Shown: positions 33,093-42,653 of the stretch, one piece after another
Position numbering within the stretch: position 1 is the stretch's first letter
Layout of the letters: the number at the start of each line of letters is the position of its first letter
NCBI GenBank assembly: GCA_013299105.1
Contig: JAAFJY010000024.1
Span: 43,787 to 107,786, forward strand
Source: Chitinophagales bacterium
GTDB lineage: Bacteria > Bacteroidota > Bacteroidia > Chitinophagales > Saprospiraceae
Direction of reading: 5' to 3'
Length of the DNA: 64,000 nt
Notes under the pieces: model-generated
What the model saw: only the letters and a program-made list of their open reading frames with translations
Database searches by the model: none
Told to the model about the DNA's origin: nothing
Position numbers and translations under genes: made by a program

Positions 33093-34826
33093 TTACTTCT
33101 CGGAAGCAGCCCCCTCTTTCTTCTTCATCTCCTGAATGGTCTTGTCGGTCAGCAACTTTGCACCAGGACCCTTGACGAATCGACCACCGAATTTGCCCGT
33201 AGCTTCGCCATCTTTTAAGACTTGCACGCCATTGACAAAAACGTGTTGCACTCCGGTAGCATACTGGTGGGGCTTGTCGTAAGTGGCATTGTCTTTGATG
33301 GTTTTGGGGTCAAAAACCACGATATCGGCGTAAAAACCAGGGATCAAGAGGCCCCGACCACCGATTTTGAGGTTTTCGCAGGCCTGGGCGCTGAGTTTGC
33401 GGATGGCTTCTTCCAGGGGGATGATTTTTTCATCGCGCACGTACTTGCCCAGCAGGCGAGCCACGTTGCCATAAGCCCTGGGGTGGGTATTTGATTTCAG
33501 GAAAACGCCCTCGGTAGCCGGGGCTCCCGCGTCGGATCCAAAAGTCATGTAGGGCAACTTGATTTGCTTTTTGATGTTGTCTTCCGACATCAGAAAATAG
33601 ACCGTACCCACACGGCTGCCATCTTCGATCACCAGGTCACAAGCGGTTTCTTCGGGGCTTTTGCCGCGCAATTTGGCCACTTCAGCCAGGGTTTTGCCCG
33701 TGTATTTTTTAAGGAGATCGTTACGGAAACTCACCAAAATCACTTTGTCGGGTGAGCCAGCTGCATAATACAAGTTCTCCCAGGTGCGGGCATCGGTTTT
33801 CATTTCGGCTACGATGCGCTGGCGGGTAGCGGGGTCCTTGAGGCGCTCCACCCACTTGTTGAAACCTCCTTCTTGGCACCAGGTGGGCATAGCGGCGTCC
33901 AGGCCCGTTGCTCCGGCGGTGTAGGTGTACATGTTGGTGGTGATGTTGATGCCTGCTTTTTGGGCGCTGTCGAGCTTGGCGATTACTTTGTCCATTTTGC
34001 CCCAGTTGTTTTTACCAGCCGCTTTGAGGTGATAAATCTGAGAGGAAATGCGTGCCTCACTGGCGATTTGTACCACTTCATCCACGCCTTCGAGCAACAA
34101 ATTGCCTTCGCTGCGCATGTGGGTGATGTACATGCCACCATACTGTGCGGCGATGCGCGCCAGGGCAATCAATTCATCGGTGGTGGCATAAGTGGCTGGC
34201 GCATAAATCATGGCCGAAGAAAGCCCAAGGGCACCTTCTTCCATTGCCTGGCGGGCCAGGGCTTCCATTTTGTACAATTCCTGGGGAGTGGGTTGGCGGT
34301 CGGCATAGCCCACTTCGTGTACGCGTAGGGTGGTCGCGCCTACGAAGGAGGCCACATTGGGTGCCACACCTTTTTCTTCGAGGTAGCTGAGGTAGCCACC
34401 CAAGGTGCGCCACTTGATGTCGTATTTCAGGTCGCCTTGCGATTCCTTTTCTTCCTTGAGCATTTGCTCGTTGTAAGGACCCATTGACCAGCCTTCGCCC
34501 ATTACTTCGAGGGTGATGCCTTGTTTGATGTCGCTCATGGCGCGGCCATCGACCAGCATACTTTCGCCTGCCCAACTGAGCATGTTCACAAAACCCGGAC
34601 TGATGGCCATGCCTTTGGCGTCGATTTCCTCCCTGCCCCGGCCTTTGAATTTGCCAACGGCCATGATGGTGTCGCCATTGACGGCAATATCGCCCTGGTA
34701 GGGTTTTTCGCCCGTGCCATCGTAGATCATGCCATTGCGGATGATCAGGTCGTATTTTTTGGTGTTGCAAGCAGAAAAGAGGGTCGCCAATACGGGCAAC
34801 AAGATCAACAAACGGCTAAATCGCAT
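33093..34826 (-). CDS. Lipoprotein amidohydrolase, D-aminoacylase-like
   Basis: 577 residues from ATG 34826. The signal ends in a lipobox FSAC, so the protein is a lipoprotein. The metal-dependent hydrolase barrel begins YDLIIRNGMIYDGTG and ends with the D-aminoacylase-like TFGSDAGAP, FPRAYG-type segment and an FDPKTI strand. The usual HxH of strand 1 is replaced by PGFVNMLSWAGES. Later ligand candidates remain: IYHLKAAGKNN, YITHMRSEG and GSDAG. It was probably an N-acyl-D-amino acid deacylase or related hydrolase; activity needs testing given the missing ligands. The ThuA gene lies about 200 bp upstream on the same strand. Confidence 0.8.
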   Translation of the reverse strand: MRFSRLLILLPVLATLFSACNTKKYDLIIRNGMIYDGTGEKPYQGDIAVNGDTIMAVGKFKGRGREEIDAKGMAISPGFVNMLSWAGESMLVDGRAMSDIKQGITLEVMGEGWSMGPYNEQMLKEEKESQGDLKYDIKWRTLGGYLSYLEEKGVAPNVASFVGATTLRVHEVGYADRQPTPQELYKMEALARQAMEEGALGLSSAMIYAPATYATTDELIALARIAAQYGGMYITHMRSEGNLLLEGVDEVVQIASEARISSQIYHLKAAGKNNWGKMDKVIAKLDSAQKAGINITTNMYTYTAGATGLDAAMPTWCQEGGFNKWVERLKDPATRQRIVAEMKTDARTWENLYYAAGSPDKVILVSFRNDLLKKYTGKTLAEVAKLRGKSPEETACDLVIEDGSRVGTVYFLMSEDNIKKQIKLPYMTFGSDAGAPATEGVFLKSNTHPRAYGNVARLLGKYVRDEKIIPLEEAIRKLSAQACENLKIGGRGLLIPGFYADIVVFDPKTIKDNATYDKPHQYATGVQHVFVNGVQVLKDGEATGKFGGRFVKGPGAKLLTDKTIQEMKKKEGAASEK

Positions 34827-34907
34827 AAGTAGTGGTTTTTTCAGCTGGGCGAATGTAGGGCAAAATGCTGAAGTTTTTTGCCAGAAGCCGCTGATCTTGT
34901 TTTTTTG

Positions 34908-34995
34908 TAGACTGCTGCGCAGTCGTAGGGGAACACGGATGAAACGGATAAAACGGATTTTTACGGATTTCTGACATGACGTTGACTGAGACTTT
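34908..34995. repeat. Element A, partial copy 4
   Basis: It retains a GACTGC-TGC-GCAGTC mini-hairpin (34910-34924), the ACACGGATGAAACGGAT decamers and CATGACGTTGACT, but lacks the inverted ends. It lies upstream of the amidohydrolase gene. Confidence 0.6.
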
Positions 34996-35024
34996 GTAAA
35001 CGTCATCTCAGATGTACCGCTCTC

Positions 35025-35990
35025 TTACTTCTCCAACTCCATTTCCCTCACGCTGGTGGACTTTTCGCTTGGAAAAGTGGCGGGCAGCGGGATGTTTACC
35101 TTGCCCGTTGCGGCCCATTGGGCTCCGCGTTGCAGGCAAGAGATGAAACCCACACATGCCACCGAATAGTCGGCGTGGCCCAAGGGGGTATGAAAAATGC
35201 GGCCTTTGCCGTATTTTAGGGTCAGGAGCATGGGCTCGTGTTGGTCGGTACCCCGGTTGGATTTTGGAGAGAAAGAAGTGGCCAAAACCTCCATGTTTTC
35301 GGCGGGGCCACGCAGGCGGTCGTACATTTCGTCTTTGGCGTGCATCCAGTTGAGGGGCATGCCTTTGGTGATGGGGTGCTCGGCATTGCGGATGGTGACC
35401 ATGAACTCCGTTTGCGCGCCGTGTGAGCCTGCGCTGCCGGGTTTGGTGTCGCGTACCAATTGGCCGTTTTGGTCATAATATACATAGGGGCCGTCTTTTT
35501 CGCTGCGGTCGCCCCAGCCGCCCAGGCCGATCATTTTGTTGTAAGCGGGCCAATTGGGGAAGGAGTTATTCGCGGCGTGTACGACCACCAGGCCACCACC
35601 TTTTTTCATGAACTTTTCAAAATTGGCTTGGGTCGCATCCGGCCAGGGTGCGGCATTCCACCCAAAATTGCTGATCACCAGGTCGTATTTGGAAAAGTCG
35701 ATTACAAAACTGGAATCGCTGCGGGATTTGGACAGGTTTTGGCTTTGGCCTACGCCTGAGATGGGGTATTTTTGGATCAAATCAGCTCCATTCCAGGTGT
35801 AATAAGTGCGCTTCACGTCCACCTTGAATTTCCCGGTTTCTTCCAGGTATTGTTTCATCAGGTAGGTGATCTTGGGCCAGTGGCCGTGGTTGTTTTGGCC
35901 GTCAACGATCAGGGTGCGGATGGGTTTTTGGGCTTGAATGCTTAACGTGAAGCACAGAAGGCAGAGTGTTGAAAGGATGAATTGGCGCAT
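35025..35990 (-). CDS. Secreted ThuA-like protein
   Basis: 321 residues from ATG 35990 with a signal peptide (MRQFILSTLCLLCFTLSIQAQ). The class I glutamine amidotransferase-like fold is recognisable from RTLIVDGQNNHGHWPKITYLMKQYLEE, YDLVISNFGW, FEKFMKKGGGLVVVHAANNSFPNW and GRIFHTPLGH. ThuA-like proteins act on disaccharide-type sugars (trehalose utilisation is the named example), but most exported forms are uncharacterised. It lies upstream of the amidohydrolase on the same strand. Confidence 0.85.
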   Translation of the reverse strand: MRQFILSTLCLLCFTLSIQAQKPIRTLIVDGQNNHGHWPKITYLMKQYLEETGKFKVDVKRTYYTWNGADLIQKYPISGVGQSQNLSKSRSDSSFVIDFSKYDLVISNFGWNAAPWPDATQANFEKFMKKGGGLVVVHAANNSFPNWPAYNKMIGLGGWGDRSEKDGPYVYYDQNGQLVRDTKPGSAGSHGAQTEFMVTIRNAEHPITKGMPLNWMHAKDEMYDRLRGPAENMEVLATSFSPKSNRGTDQHEPMLLTLKYGKGRIFHTPLGHADYSVACVGFISCLQRGAQWAATGKVNIPLPATFPSEKSTSVREMELEK

Positions 35991-36026
35991 GGTGAAAAAT
36001 TTTTGATCCTGCAATTTGCAAAATAA

Positions 36027-36055
36027 TTGGAATTCATACTTTTTTCTTATTTTTG
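36027..36055 (+). promoter_or_regulatory. Bacteroidota-type promoter for the STAND/TPR gene
   Basis: TTG at 36027-36029 and TATTTTTG at 36048-36055, separated by 18 bp, match the Bacteroidota pattern TTG-N18-21-TAnnTTTG. The ATG lies about 30 bp further on. Confidence 0.55.
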
Positions 36056-36086
36056 AACAAAATGTATGCGATAAAACCCAGGAACT

Positions 36087-38861
36087 ATGGCTAAATCACT
36101 GCAAGACCACATCAAACAACGTCGAAACAACACCTTTATCGGTCGAGAATCCCAATTGGAGCTCTTCAAACAGAATCTTTTGCGCGGTGTTGGCGAAGCA
36201 AATTACTACTTCATTTTCAATGTGCATGGGCAGGGTGGTGTAGGTAAAACAACCCTTTTGCAAAAATTTCAGGAGATTGCTAAAGAGCAAAAGGCACTTG
36301 TAGCATATATAGATGATGATTTTAAAGATATTCCGCAGCTTTTGTCAAAAATCACAAAACAACTTAGCGATCAAGGTTCTATTTTTAAAAAATTTGATGA
36401 TAGATACAAAATATACTTGAAAGAAAAAAAGCAGTTGGAAGCCGATCCAGAGGCTCCACAAAGTACTTGGGCTTTTGCTGGAAAAGCAATTGCAAAAGGC
36501 ATAAGGTTAGCATCAGATACCTATGTTCCTGGTAGCGGGGCACTTTTAGATAAAATAGGATTCGAAGGTATTGGGGAGCAAATTGGGGAATGGGGACCTT
36601 TTGTGAAAAAAAAGATTAGCAATAAAGACGAGGTAGAACTGTTGTTAAACCCAGTTGATGTACTCACTCCAATATTCTTGGAGGAATTTGAAAAAATAAC
36701 GAAATCAAATAGGATCTGCTGTCTCTTTGATGTTTACGAAAACACAAGTGTTTATCTTGATCAATGGCTAAGACAAGTATTGGATGGAAAATACGGTGAA
36801 GCCTCCGAAAACTTGATGCTTTGCATATCAGGAAGAGACCCTTTAAACCCCAACCAATGGTCAAACCTTGCAGGTATAATAAGTACCATTTCATTGGAGC
36901 CATTCACTGAAATGGAGGCGAGGACGTACCTCAAACGAAAGAACATTGAAAATCCAGAAACAATTGAAACAATCCTGAAAATTTCAGGCCAACTTCCAGT
37001 TCTTTTGGAAATATTAGCTGAAAAAGCACCCAACTCTTTAGGTGATCTGGATGATCCTTGCGAAACTGCCGTTGAGAGGTTTTTAACTTGGATTCAAGAA
37101 CCTGCCCAAAAAAAACTTGCCCTTTATGCTGCCTTACCAAAAGCACTTAACAAGGATGTATTGAAATGTCTATTACCGAAAGGAAGCGACATTGATTCCC
37201 ATTTTGATTGGCTGATTAGCAACTCGTTTGTTTCCAAAAGAAAAGACCATTGGGCTTATCATGGTTTGGTAAGAGATTTGATGGTTCGATATTTGAGGCA
37301 GGAGTCTCTTGATACTTGGGCACACTTGAATGGACTCCTTGCTGAATTCTATTTACAAAGTATTCGCCATTTTGAATTTAATCATGAAAGTGGATGGCGA
37401 GATGAAAAATGGCGGAATGGGGCATTGGAATATCACTATCATCTTTTGCTTCAGTCTCCACAGACAGCATATTTTTTAGTTTTACAATCCTTAGCGAAAG
37501 TATTTCGATTGTTAGGCCCAGAAGCTTGCCTGCCTTGGTGCGTAATCCTAGTTGAAGCAGAGGAGATATGTCGCTTACCACTTCTAAATAAATCGAGTGA
37601 TATTCGTGATGGACTTGCTGCACTAATAGCCAAAGATTTTAAGTTATCAAAGATTTTTTTCGATCTATTGCTAAAAGAGAATATTATAACGGATACAGTT
37701 GATTTGTCATTCTGCAAAGGAGAAGCGGCAGACACCTGTTTAAAGATAGGATATAATTTTTTTCAAAATATGGACATGGAGGGGGCTAAGAATATGTGTC
37801 AAGAAGCGATTTCGTTCACTCCAGATTATGCAGCTGCATATAATAACTTAGGTGTCGTGCTTGCAAGATTAGGAGATATAAATGAAGCAATAAAAATGTA
37901 CTATAAAGCTATAGAACTAGACCCTAATGATGCTCAAGCTTATTCAAATTTAGGATACGAACTATCCAATCTAGGTGAAAAAACAAACGCAATCAAATTT
38001 TATGAAAAAGCAATAGAAGTTGACCCAAATTATGCATTCGCATATGGCAATTTAGGTTATGAATTATATAACCTAGGAGAAGAAGTTAGAGCTGCAATGA
38101 TATGCGAAAAAGCAATTGAGCTGGATCCAAATAATGTACCCCCCTATATTTGTTTAGCAGAACTCTTATCAAAAAGTGGAGATAAAGAACGAGCAATTTT
38201 AATGTATCAAAAAGTACTTGAAATAGAACAAAGTAGCCCTATTTACCTTGCTTTAGGAATATTGTTGTCAAATAAAGGCGAAAGAGAAGATGCACTTACA
38301 ATGTATAAGAAGGCGATAGAGCTAGATCCAAAATATAAAGCTACTTATTTTTACTTAGGCAATGAATTGTCAATGAACAGTGATTCTTACGGAGCTATAA
38401 CGAGCTACCAAAAAGCACTAGAACTAGACTCGAATAACTCAGCTGCTTATTTTTGTTTGGGGCATGAATTGTCTAAACTAGGAAACTATAAAGATGCGAT
38501 AAAAATGCTTCAAACTGCTATCGAAATTGATCCAAACAATGCAACATATTTTAATTCTCTGGGCTGGGCTTTAATGTTCTTGCCAGACTATGAAGGATCA
38601 AACTCTAATTTGTATAAAGCCTGGGAAATCAGTGATCAAAAAGATGGAACTGCTGCCATGAATATAGGTCACCTACATTTAATTACTCAAGAAGAAGCCA
38701 CCTCAAAACAATGGTATTCAAAAGGTCTAGAACTATTTGAAGACAAAGAAGTCTTCTTCAACGGTATGGAATCCGACTACAATGACCTAAAAATGGCAGA
38801 AAAAGGCATCAACAGAGCCCAGTACGATGCCATATTGGAAGAATTGCTAATGCAAATTTGA
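36087..38861 (+). CDS. STAND ATPase with C-terminal TPR array
   Basis: 924 residues. Walker A GQGGVGKTT lies at 48-56 after a short FIGRESQLELF lead-in, as in AAA_16/NB-ARC STAND proteins. ICCLFDVYENTS forms a Walker B-like strand; a winged-helix segment with WAYHGLVRDLMVRYLRQ follows near 400. From about 560 come eight or so canonical 34-residue TPRs (AYNNLGVVLARLGDINEAIKMYYKAIELDPN type). The coding sequence is more AT-rich than its flanks, suggesting transfer. No separate effector domain is seen. STAND-TPR proteins can be immune sensors or regulators. It ends 4 bp from a convergent gene. Confidence 0.82.
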   Translation: MAKSLQDHIKQRRNNTFIGRESQLELFKQNLLRGVGEANYYFIFNVHGQGGVGKTTLLQKFQEIAKEQKALVAYIDDDFKDIPQLLSKITKQLSDQGSIFKKFDDRYKIYLKEKKQLEADPEAPQSTWAFAGKAIAKGIRLASDTYVPGSGALLDKIGFEGIGEQIGEWGPFVKKKISNKDEVELLLNPVDVLTPIFLEEFEKITKSNRICCLFDVYENTSVYLDQWLRQVLDGKYGEASENLMLCISGRDPLNPNQWSNLAGIISTISLEPFTEMEARTYLKRKNIENPETIETILKISGQLPVLLEILAEKAPNSLGDLDDPCETAVERFLTWIQEPAQKKLALYAALPKALNKDVLKCLLPKGSDIDSHFDWLISNSFVSKRKDHWAYHGLVRDLMVRYLRQESLDTWAHLNGLLAEFYLQSIRHFEFNHESGWRDEKWRNGALEYHYHLLLQSPQTAYFLVLQSLAKVFRLLGPEACLPWCVILVEAEEICRLPLLNKSSDIRDGLAALIAKDFKLSKIFFDLLLKENIITDTVDLSFCKGEAADTCLKIGYNFFQNMDMEGAKNMCQEAISFTPDYAAAYNNLGVVLARLGDINEAIKMYYKAIELDPNDAQAYSNLGYELSNLGEKTNAIKFYEKAIEVDPNYAFAYGNLGYELYNLGEEVRAAMICEKAIELDPNNVPPYICLAELLSKSGDKERAILMYQKVLEIEQSSPIYLALGILLSNKGEREDALTMYKKAIELDPKYKATYFYLGNELSMNSDSYGAITSYQKALELDSNNSAAYFCLGHELSKLGNYKDAIKMLQTAIEIDPNNATYFNSLGWALMFLPDYEGSNSNLYKAWEISDQKDGTAAMNIGHLHLITQEEATSKQWYSKGLELFEDKEVFFNGMESDYNDLKMAEKGINRAQYDAILEELLMQI

Positions 38862-38865
38862 ATTT

Positions 38866-40221
38866 TTACGCCCTAATCTCCACCTTCCATTCCTTCACCC
38901 CCTTCAATTCCCTGGAAAAATTCACCCCCAAAGCCACAATTTCCTTCTCGGATAAGCGGAATGCCTCGGTATAATCCCGCTCATACACCTGCGCCAGGGC
39001 CAGTTCCGCCGATTGGTCTAATTTGAACTCAAATACAAAAATGCGATCTGCCGTTTCCACCAGTGCATCGCAGCGGCCATTGGAGGTTTGTACCTCGGAA
39101 TAGGTCTTGGCACCTAGCAGGGTGAAAGTCAAGTGGATCAGGGCGTGGTAAAAGTGCTCGTTTTCTTTTTGCCAAAGCTCGTAAGGAATGGTAGCAAATA
39201 GTTGATTGATCCGAGAAAAAACGCCATCTAAGTCGTTGTTTGCAAACAAATTGCTTATATTTTCGATCAATGGCGCAACTTCAGGGCCGGAATGGCGGTA
39301 AAAACCCAACAAAATCTCGTAAAAAGACTGTTGAACTTCTAAATTGGGGTAATCCAATTGATACAAATTGGAATGCCGATAAAAATTACGGATGGTCAGA
39401 TAGCCAGTCTGAAACAGCAGGGTAGGAGGGGAGAGCTCCCCTAAATCAAATTGGGTCAGGCCATTTTCATTGATTTCCAGACCTTGGTAATCATAAACCC
39501 GCCGATTGTAAACTTCTTTGATCAGCCATTTGGGCGTTCCGGTAGCAAACCAGAAATTTTTGAAAACTCCACCTTGGGCAAAAAAATTGAGGAGTGAAAA
39601 GGGGTTGTAAACTCGTTCATTGCCATCCCAAGAGTAGCCATTGTACCAGCGCTTGATCTCTTCCAGCAATTCAAAATCGGGTTTTCCTTGCGCCTTGGAC
39701 AAGGCAGCAATTTCAGGTTCAAAGTAGTGTTGTAGTTCTTGTTGAGTGACCCCAGTGAGGCTGGCAAAACGAGCATTGAGGCTGATGTCTTGTAAATTGT
39801 TGAGGTCGGAAAAAATAGACACGCGTGAAAATTGGCTCACGCCCGTCAGGAAAACAAAATGCAAATAGGCATCAGCAGGTTTGAGCACCCCATAGAACGA
39901 TTTTAGGAAATCTCGATGCTCTGCTGCTTTTTCAGGCTGATCCAAGAAATCAACGATGGGTTTGTCGTATTCGTCGATGAGTAAGACGATCCTGCGGCCG
40001 AATTTTCGAGATAGCTTTTCGATCAATTCAGCAAACCGATTAGCAATACCCTTGTTTTCCAGTTCTAGTCCATGTGTACGAGCGTTGTTTTTAAGAAGCT
40101 CATCAAGCGCATCTGCAAGAGACAAATCCTGTAAGCTCAAGCTGTTCAAGGGCAGCAATAGGGTAGGGCGCTGCTCTTCAAAATCCTGGATGCCAATGGG
40201 GTAATCCTGCAAATCTTGCAT
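38866..40221 (-). CDS. AAA-ATPase/PD-(D/E)XK nuclease family protein lacking Walker A
   Basis: 451 residues from ATG 40221. Residues 8-16 (PIGIQDFEE) are the standard start of this abundant Bacteroidota family. The sequence then jumps to the segment that normally follows the P-loop, so some 70-100 residues containing the Walker A motif are absent. Walker B (RRIVLLIDEYDKPIVDFL), LTGVSQFSRVSIFSDLNNLQDIS and the middle domain are intact. The C-terminal nuclease core is DALVETADRIFVFEFKLDQS. The frame stays open, so a protein could be made, but ATP binding should be lost. It is probably a degraded or specialised member. Confidence 0.8.
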   Translation of the reverse strand: MQDLQDYPIGIQDFEEQRPTLLLPLNSLSLQDLSLADALDELLKNNARTHGLELENKGIANRFAELIEKLSRKFGRRIVLLIDEYDKPIVDFLDQPEKAAEHRDFLKSFYGVLKPADAYLHFVFLTGVSQFSRVSIFSDLNNLQDISLNARFASLTGVTQQELQHYFEPEIAALSKAQGKPDFELLEEIKRWYNGYSWDGNERVYNPFSLLNFFAQGGVFKNFWFATGTPKWLIKEVYNRRVYDYQGLEINENGLTQFDLGELSPPTLLFQTGYLTIRNFYRHSNLYQLDYPNLEVQQSFYEILLGFYRHSGPEVAPLIENISNLFANNDLDGVFSRINQLFATIPYELWQKENEHFYHALIHLTFTLLGAKTYSEVQTSNGRCDALVETADRIFVFEFKLDQSAELALAQVYERDYTEAFRLSEKEIVALGVNFSRELKGVKEWKVEIRA

Positions 40222-40554
40222 GTAGCTGATTTTTAGCACCACAAGATAAGAAAATGCACGAAATAGCCCAAATTTCTTCTTTTGTTTAACATAATATAAA
40301 TTATTTAACAAAAAATCGCCAAGACTTGACTAAACCAGAATCTCAGGATTGTAAAATTACCAGAATTACTTGCATGATGTTGACCAAACCTGAATTTTAA
40401 AGAATTAGAGAATTTGGCCCGCCTTGCGGTCATGTTGAAATTTCTTGCTACAAAGCGTCAAAAAGCGTATTCTTGCGACCTTTTTGCAACATTCCGAATT
40501 GTAGTGTTGTCTTTTTAAAAATGATCAGTTTCTCCAGTATCAAATTCCCAAACA
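40222..40554. other. Intergenic stretch without recognisable gene
   Basis: AT-rich sequence between the ATPase/nuclease gene and the CotH-like gene, which are transcribed divergently. It contains one CATGATGTTGACC motif near 40374. No hairpin, RNA gene or convincing promoter was seen. Confidence 0.5.
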
Positions 40555-41550
40555 ATGAAAAACAAAAAATCACTCCTGAGCCTCGGCCTGCTACTCATCA
40601 GCTTCCAAGTTTTCGCACAAGCCCAACAAAACACGCCGAGCTTACTCACGCACTTGCAGCAACATGGCGTCGAAGAATTTCGCCTGGCCATCAATTTCGA
40701 CACCCTGGAGGCTTACCGCAAAAAAGACGCCTCGTTCATGGCCAAAGTCCAGTTCAAGGGCCTAGACGACCAGATGAAAGTCTGGGACGTTGAAGTAAAA
40801 GTTCGGGGCCGTTTTCGCCGTACATTTTGCGAGGTGCCACCTTTGAAGCTGAGTTTTTCCAAAAAAGAATTGGTCGCTGCTGGATTCGCGCCTTACAACG
40901 ATTTGAAACTGACTTGCCAGTGTATAGGCGATCCTGAAGGCGAAAATCTCTTGTTCAAAGAATACCTGACTTACGGGCTTTATGAGCAATTGAGCCCCAA
41001 TGCTTTTCATACACACTTGCTCAACATCAAATACATCAACACCGCAGACCACAAAACCACCAAACGCGGCTATGCTTTTGTGATTGAAGACGACAAAGAG
41101 TTTGGTGACCGCCTCGGCCTCAAAGAATGCAAAGATTGTCTGGTGCCCGCGCCACAAGACCTCGATTTGGCCTCAGAAAATCTGGTAGCCACCTTTCAAT
41201 ACATGATCGGCAATGAGGACTGGAGTACGGTTAATGGACAAAAAAATGTGAAATTTTTCCGCAAAGCCGACGGAGAAAAACTGATTGTAGTGCCGCACGA
41301 TTTTGACTTCAGCAGCCTGGTTGGTGCAGCTTATGCCAAGAAAAAACCAAGTAATCCTAATGCGATCATCAATCGCCAGTTCAAGGGTTTGCAAGCTGAT
41401 GCTGATTTACAAAAACAGACCATGCGCCTGTTTCGCAACAAACGTGCAGCAATGGAGAATTTATTGCAAAATTCACCCTTCTTGAACGAAGAAATCAGCC
41501 GGGCGATGATCAATTACTTGGGCACTTTTTATGATCGGCCTAGCAATTAG
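40555..41550 (+). CDS. Secreted CotH-kinase-like protein
   Basis: 331 residues with a signal peptide (MKNKKSLLSLGLLLISFQVFAQ). The body shows CotH-like landmarks: VKVRGRFRRTFCEVPPLKLSF, then LKLTCQCIGDPEGENLLFKEYLTYGLYEQL, NLVATFQYMIGNEDWSTVNGQKNV and VVPHDFDFSSLVG. The last resembles the metal-binding DFD of CotH-like kinases. CotH relatives phosphorylate secreted proteins in spore formers; the role in Bacteroidota is unknown. The family call is tentative. A long hairpin follows the stop. Confidence 0.55.
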   Translation: MKNKKSLLSLGLLLISFQVFAQAQQNTPSLLTHLQQHGVEEFRLAINFDTLEAYRKKDASFMAKVQFKGLDDQMKVWDVEVKVRGRFRRTFCEVPPLKLSFSKKELVAAGFAPYNDLKLTCQCIGDPEGENLLFKEYLTYGLYEQLSPNAFHTHLLNIKYINTADHKTTKRGYAFVIEDDKEFGDRLGLKECKDCLVPAPQDLDLASENLVATFQYMIGNEDWSTVNGQKNVKFFRKADGEKLIVVPHDFDFSSLVGAAYAKKKPSNPNAIINRQFKGLQADADLQKQTMRLFRNKRAAMENLLQNSPFLNEEISRAMINYLGTFYDRPSN

Positions 41551-41562
41551 CATTTGAGCTAG

Positions 41563-41621
41563 AAGCTACGTACTCACGTTTACCGAACTTTGGAAGTTTA
41601 GCAAACGTGAGTACGTAGCTT
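41563..41621. repeat. Conserved-head hairpin, copy 1
   Basis: A perfect 19-bp stem (AAGCTACGTACTCACGTTT with its complement) encloses a 21-nt head that, read on the minus strand, is GCTAAACTTCCAAAGTTCGGT. The head folds again as AAACTT-CCA-AAGTT. It overlaps the last codons of ypdA. The same head on a different stem occurs at 44602. Confidence 0.8.
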
Positions 41622-42584
41622 TTGTCGCTTCTTGATGCTCCACATGATCGTTTCGGCGTGGTCGCGGGTATTTTCGATGAAAAGTTTGTTGATGCGTTTG
41701 CCACCACACACGACTCCGGCAATGTATACGCCAGGAAGGTTGGTCTCCAGGGTTTCGGGGTTGTGTACAGGCAGGCAATCGCCCTCGGTCTCGATTTCGA
41801 TGCCCAGTTTTTGCAAAAAAGGAAAATTGGGTTGGTAGCCTGTCATGGCCAGAACGTAGTCATTTTCGATGCGAAAACGCCCGTCGGGGCCTTCCAAAAC
41901 CACTTCGTTTGGTAAAATTTCAACGACCTGGGTGTTGAACCAGGCTTTGATACTCCCCTCTTTGATGCGGTTCTCCACGTTGGGCAAAATCCAGTATTTC
42001 ACCCCTTCGTGCAAGGCTGCTCCACGAATGGCCATGCTCACGTCTGCGCCTTTGTAGTAAGTCTCCAGCGCCACATCACAAGCCGAATTTCGCGCCCCAA
42101 TGACCAGTACTTTTTGGCCAAAATACGGGTGCGGGTCGTCAAAGTAGTGCTTCACTTTGGGCAAATCTTCACCTGGCACATTCAAGTAGCGGGGGGTGTC
42201 GTAAAAACCAGTAGCAACCACTATTTGGCGCGCTTGATAAGTATTTTTACTGGTTTTGATCGTGTACAAGCCATTTTCTGACTGCAAGCTCTCTACACTT
42301 TCGTAGCATTGGATGTTCAATTGGTAGCTCTCCACCAAGCGGCGGTAATACTCCAATGCTTCTTTTCTGGTGGGTTTGTCGCCGTGCGAAATGAAAGGCG
42401 TGTTCCCGATTTCCAGCAATTTGGAAGTCGAAAAAAAGGTCATGTTGGTTGGGAAATTGTAGATCGAATTGACCAAAAGCCCCTTCTCTAAAATGAGATG
42501 ACTAAGGCGATGTTGTGTCGCTGCAATCCCGCAATTGATGCCCGTAGGCCCGCCGCCGATGATGATGAGGTCAAAAACCTGCAT
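41598..42584 (-). CDS. ypdA: YpdA family putative bacillithiol disulfide reductase
   Basis: 328 residues, the usual YpdA length. It has an N-terminal FAD-binding IIIGGGPTGINCGIAA, a central NAD(P)-binding VLVIGARNSACDVALETYYKGA, the characteristic YNFPTNMTFFSTSKLLEIG segment and a C-terminal GVYIAGVVCGGKRINKLFIENTRDH. It belongs to the thioredoxin-reductase-like flavoproteins and is thought to reduce bacillithiol disulfide with NADPH. The last codons run into a conserved-head hairpin. It is divergent from the polyprenyl synthase gene. Confidence 0.9.
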   Translation of the reverse strand: MQVFDLIIIGGGPTGINCGIAATQHRLSHLILEKGLLVNSIYNFPTNMTFFSTSKLLEIGNTPFISHGDKPTRKEALEYYRRLVESYQLNIQCYESVESLQSENGLYTIKTSKNTYQARQIVVATGFYDTPRYLNVPGEDLPKVKHYFDDPHPYFGQKVLVIGARNSACDVALETYYKGADVSMAIRGAALHEGVKYWILPNVENRIKEGSIKAWFNTQVVEILPNEVVLEGPDGRFRIENDYVLAMTGYQPNFPFLQKLGIEIETEGDCLPVHNPETLETNLPGVYIAGVVCGGKRINKLFIENTRDHAETIMWSIKKRQKLRTHVC

Positions 42585-42653
42585 TATTTTGGACTAGTTT
42601 TTTCTAAATTCTGAACAAAGATAGACTTATTCGGATTTATCTTGCCGACATAA

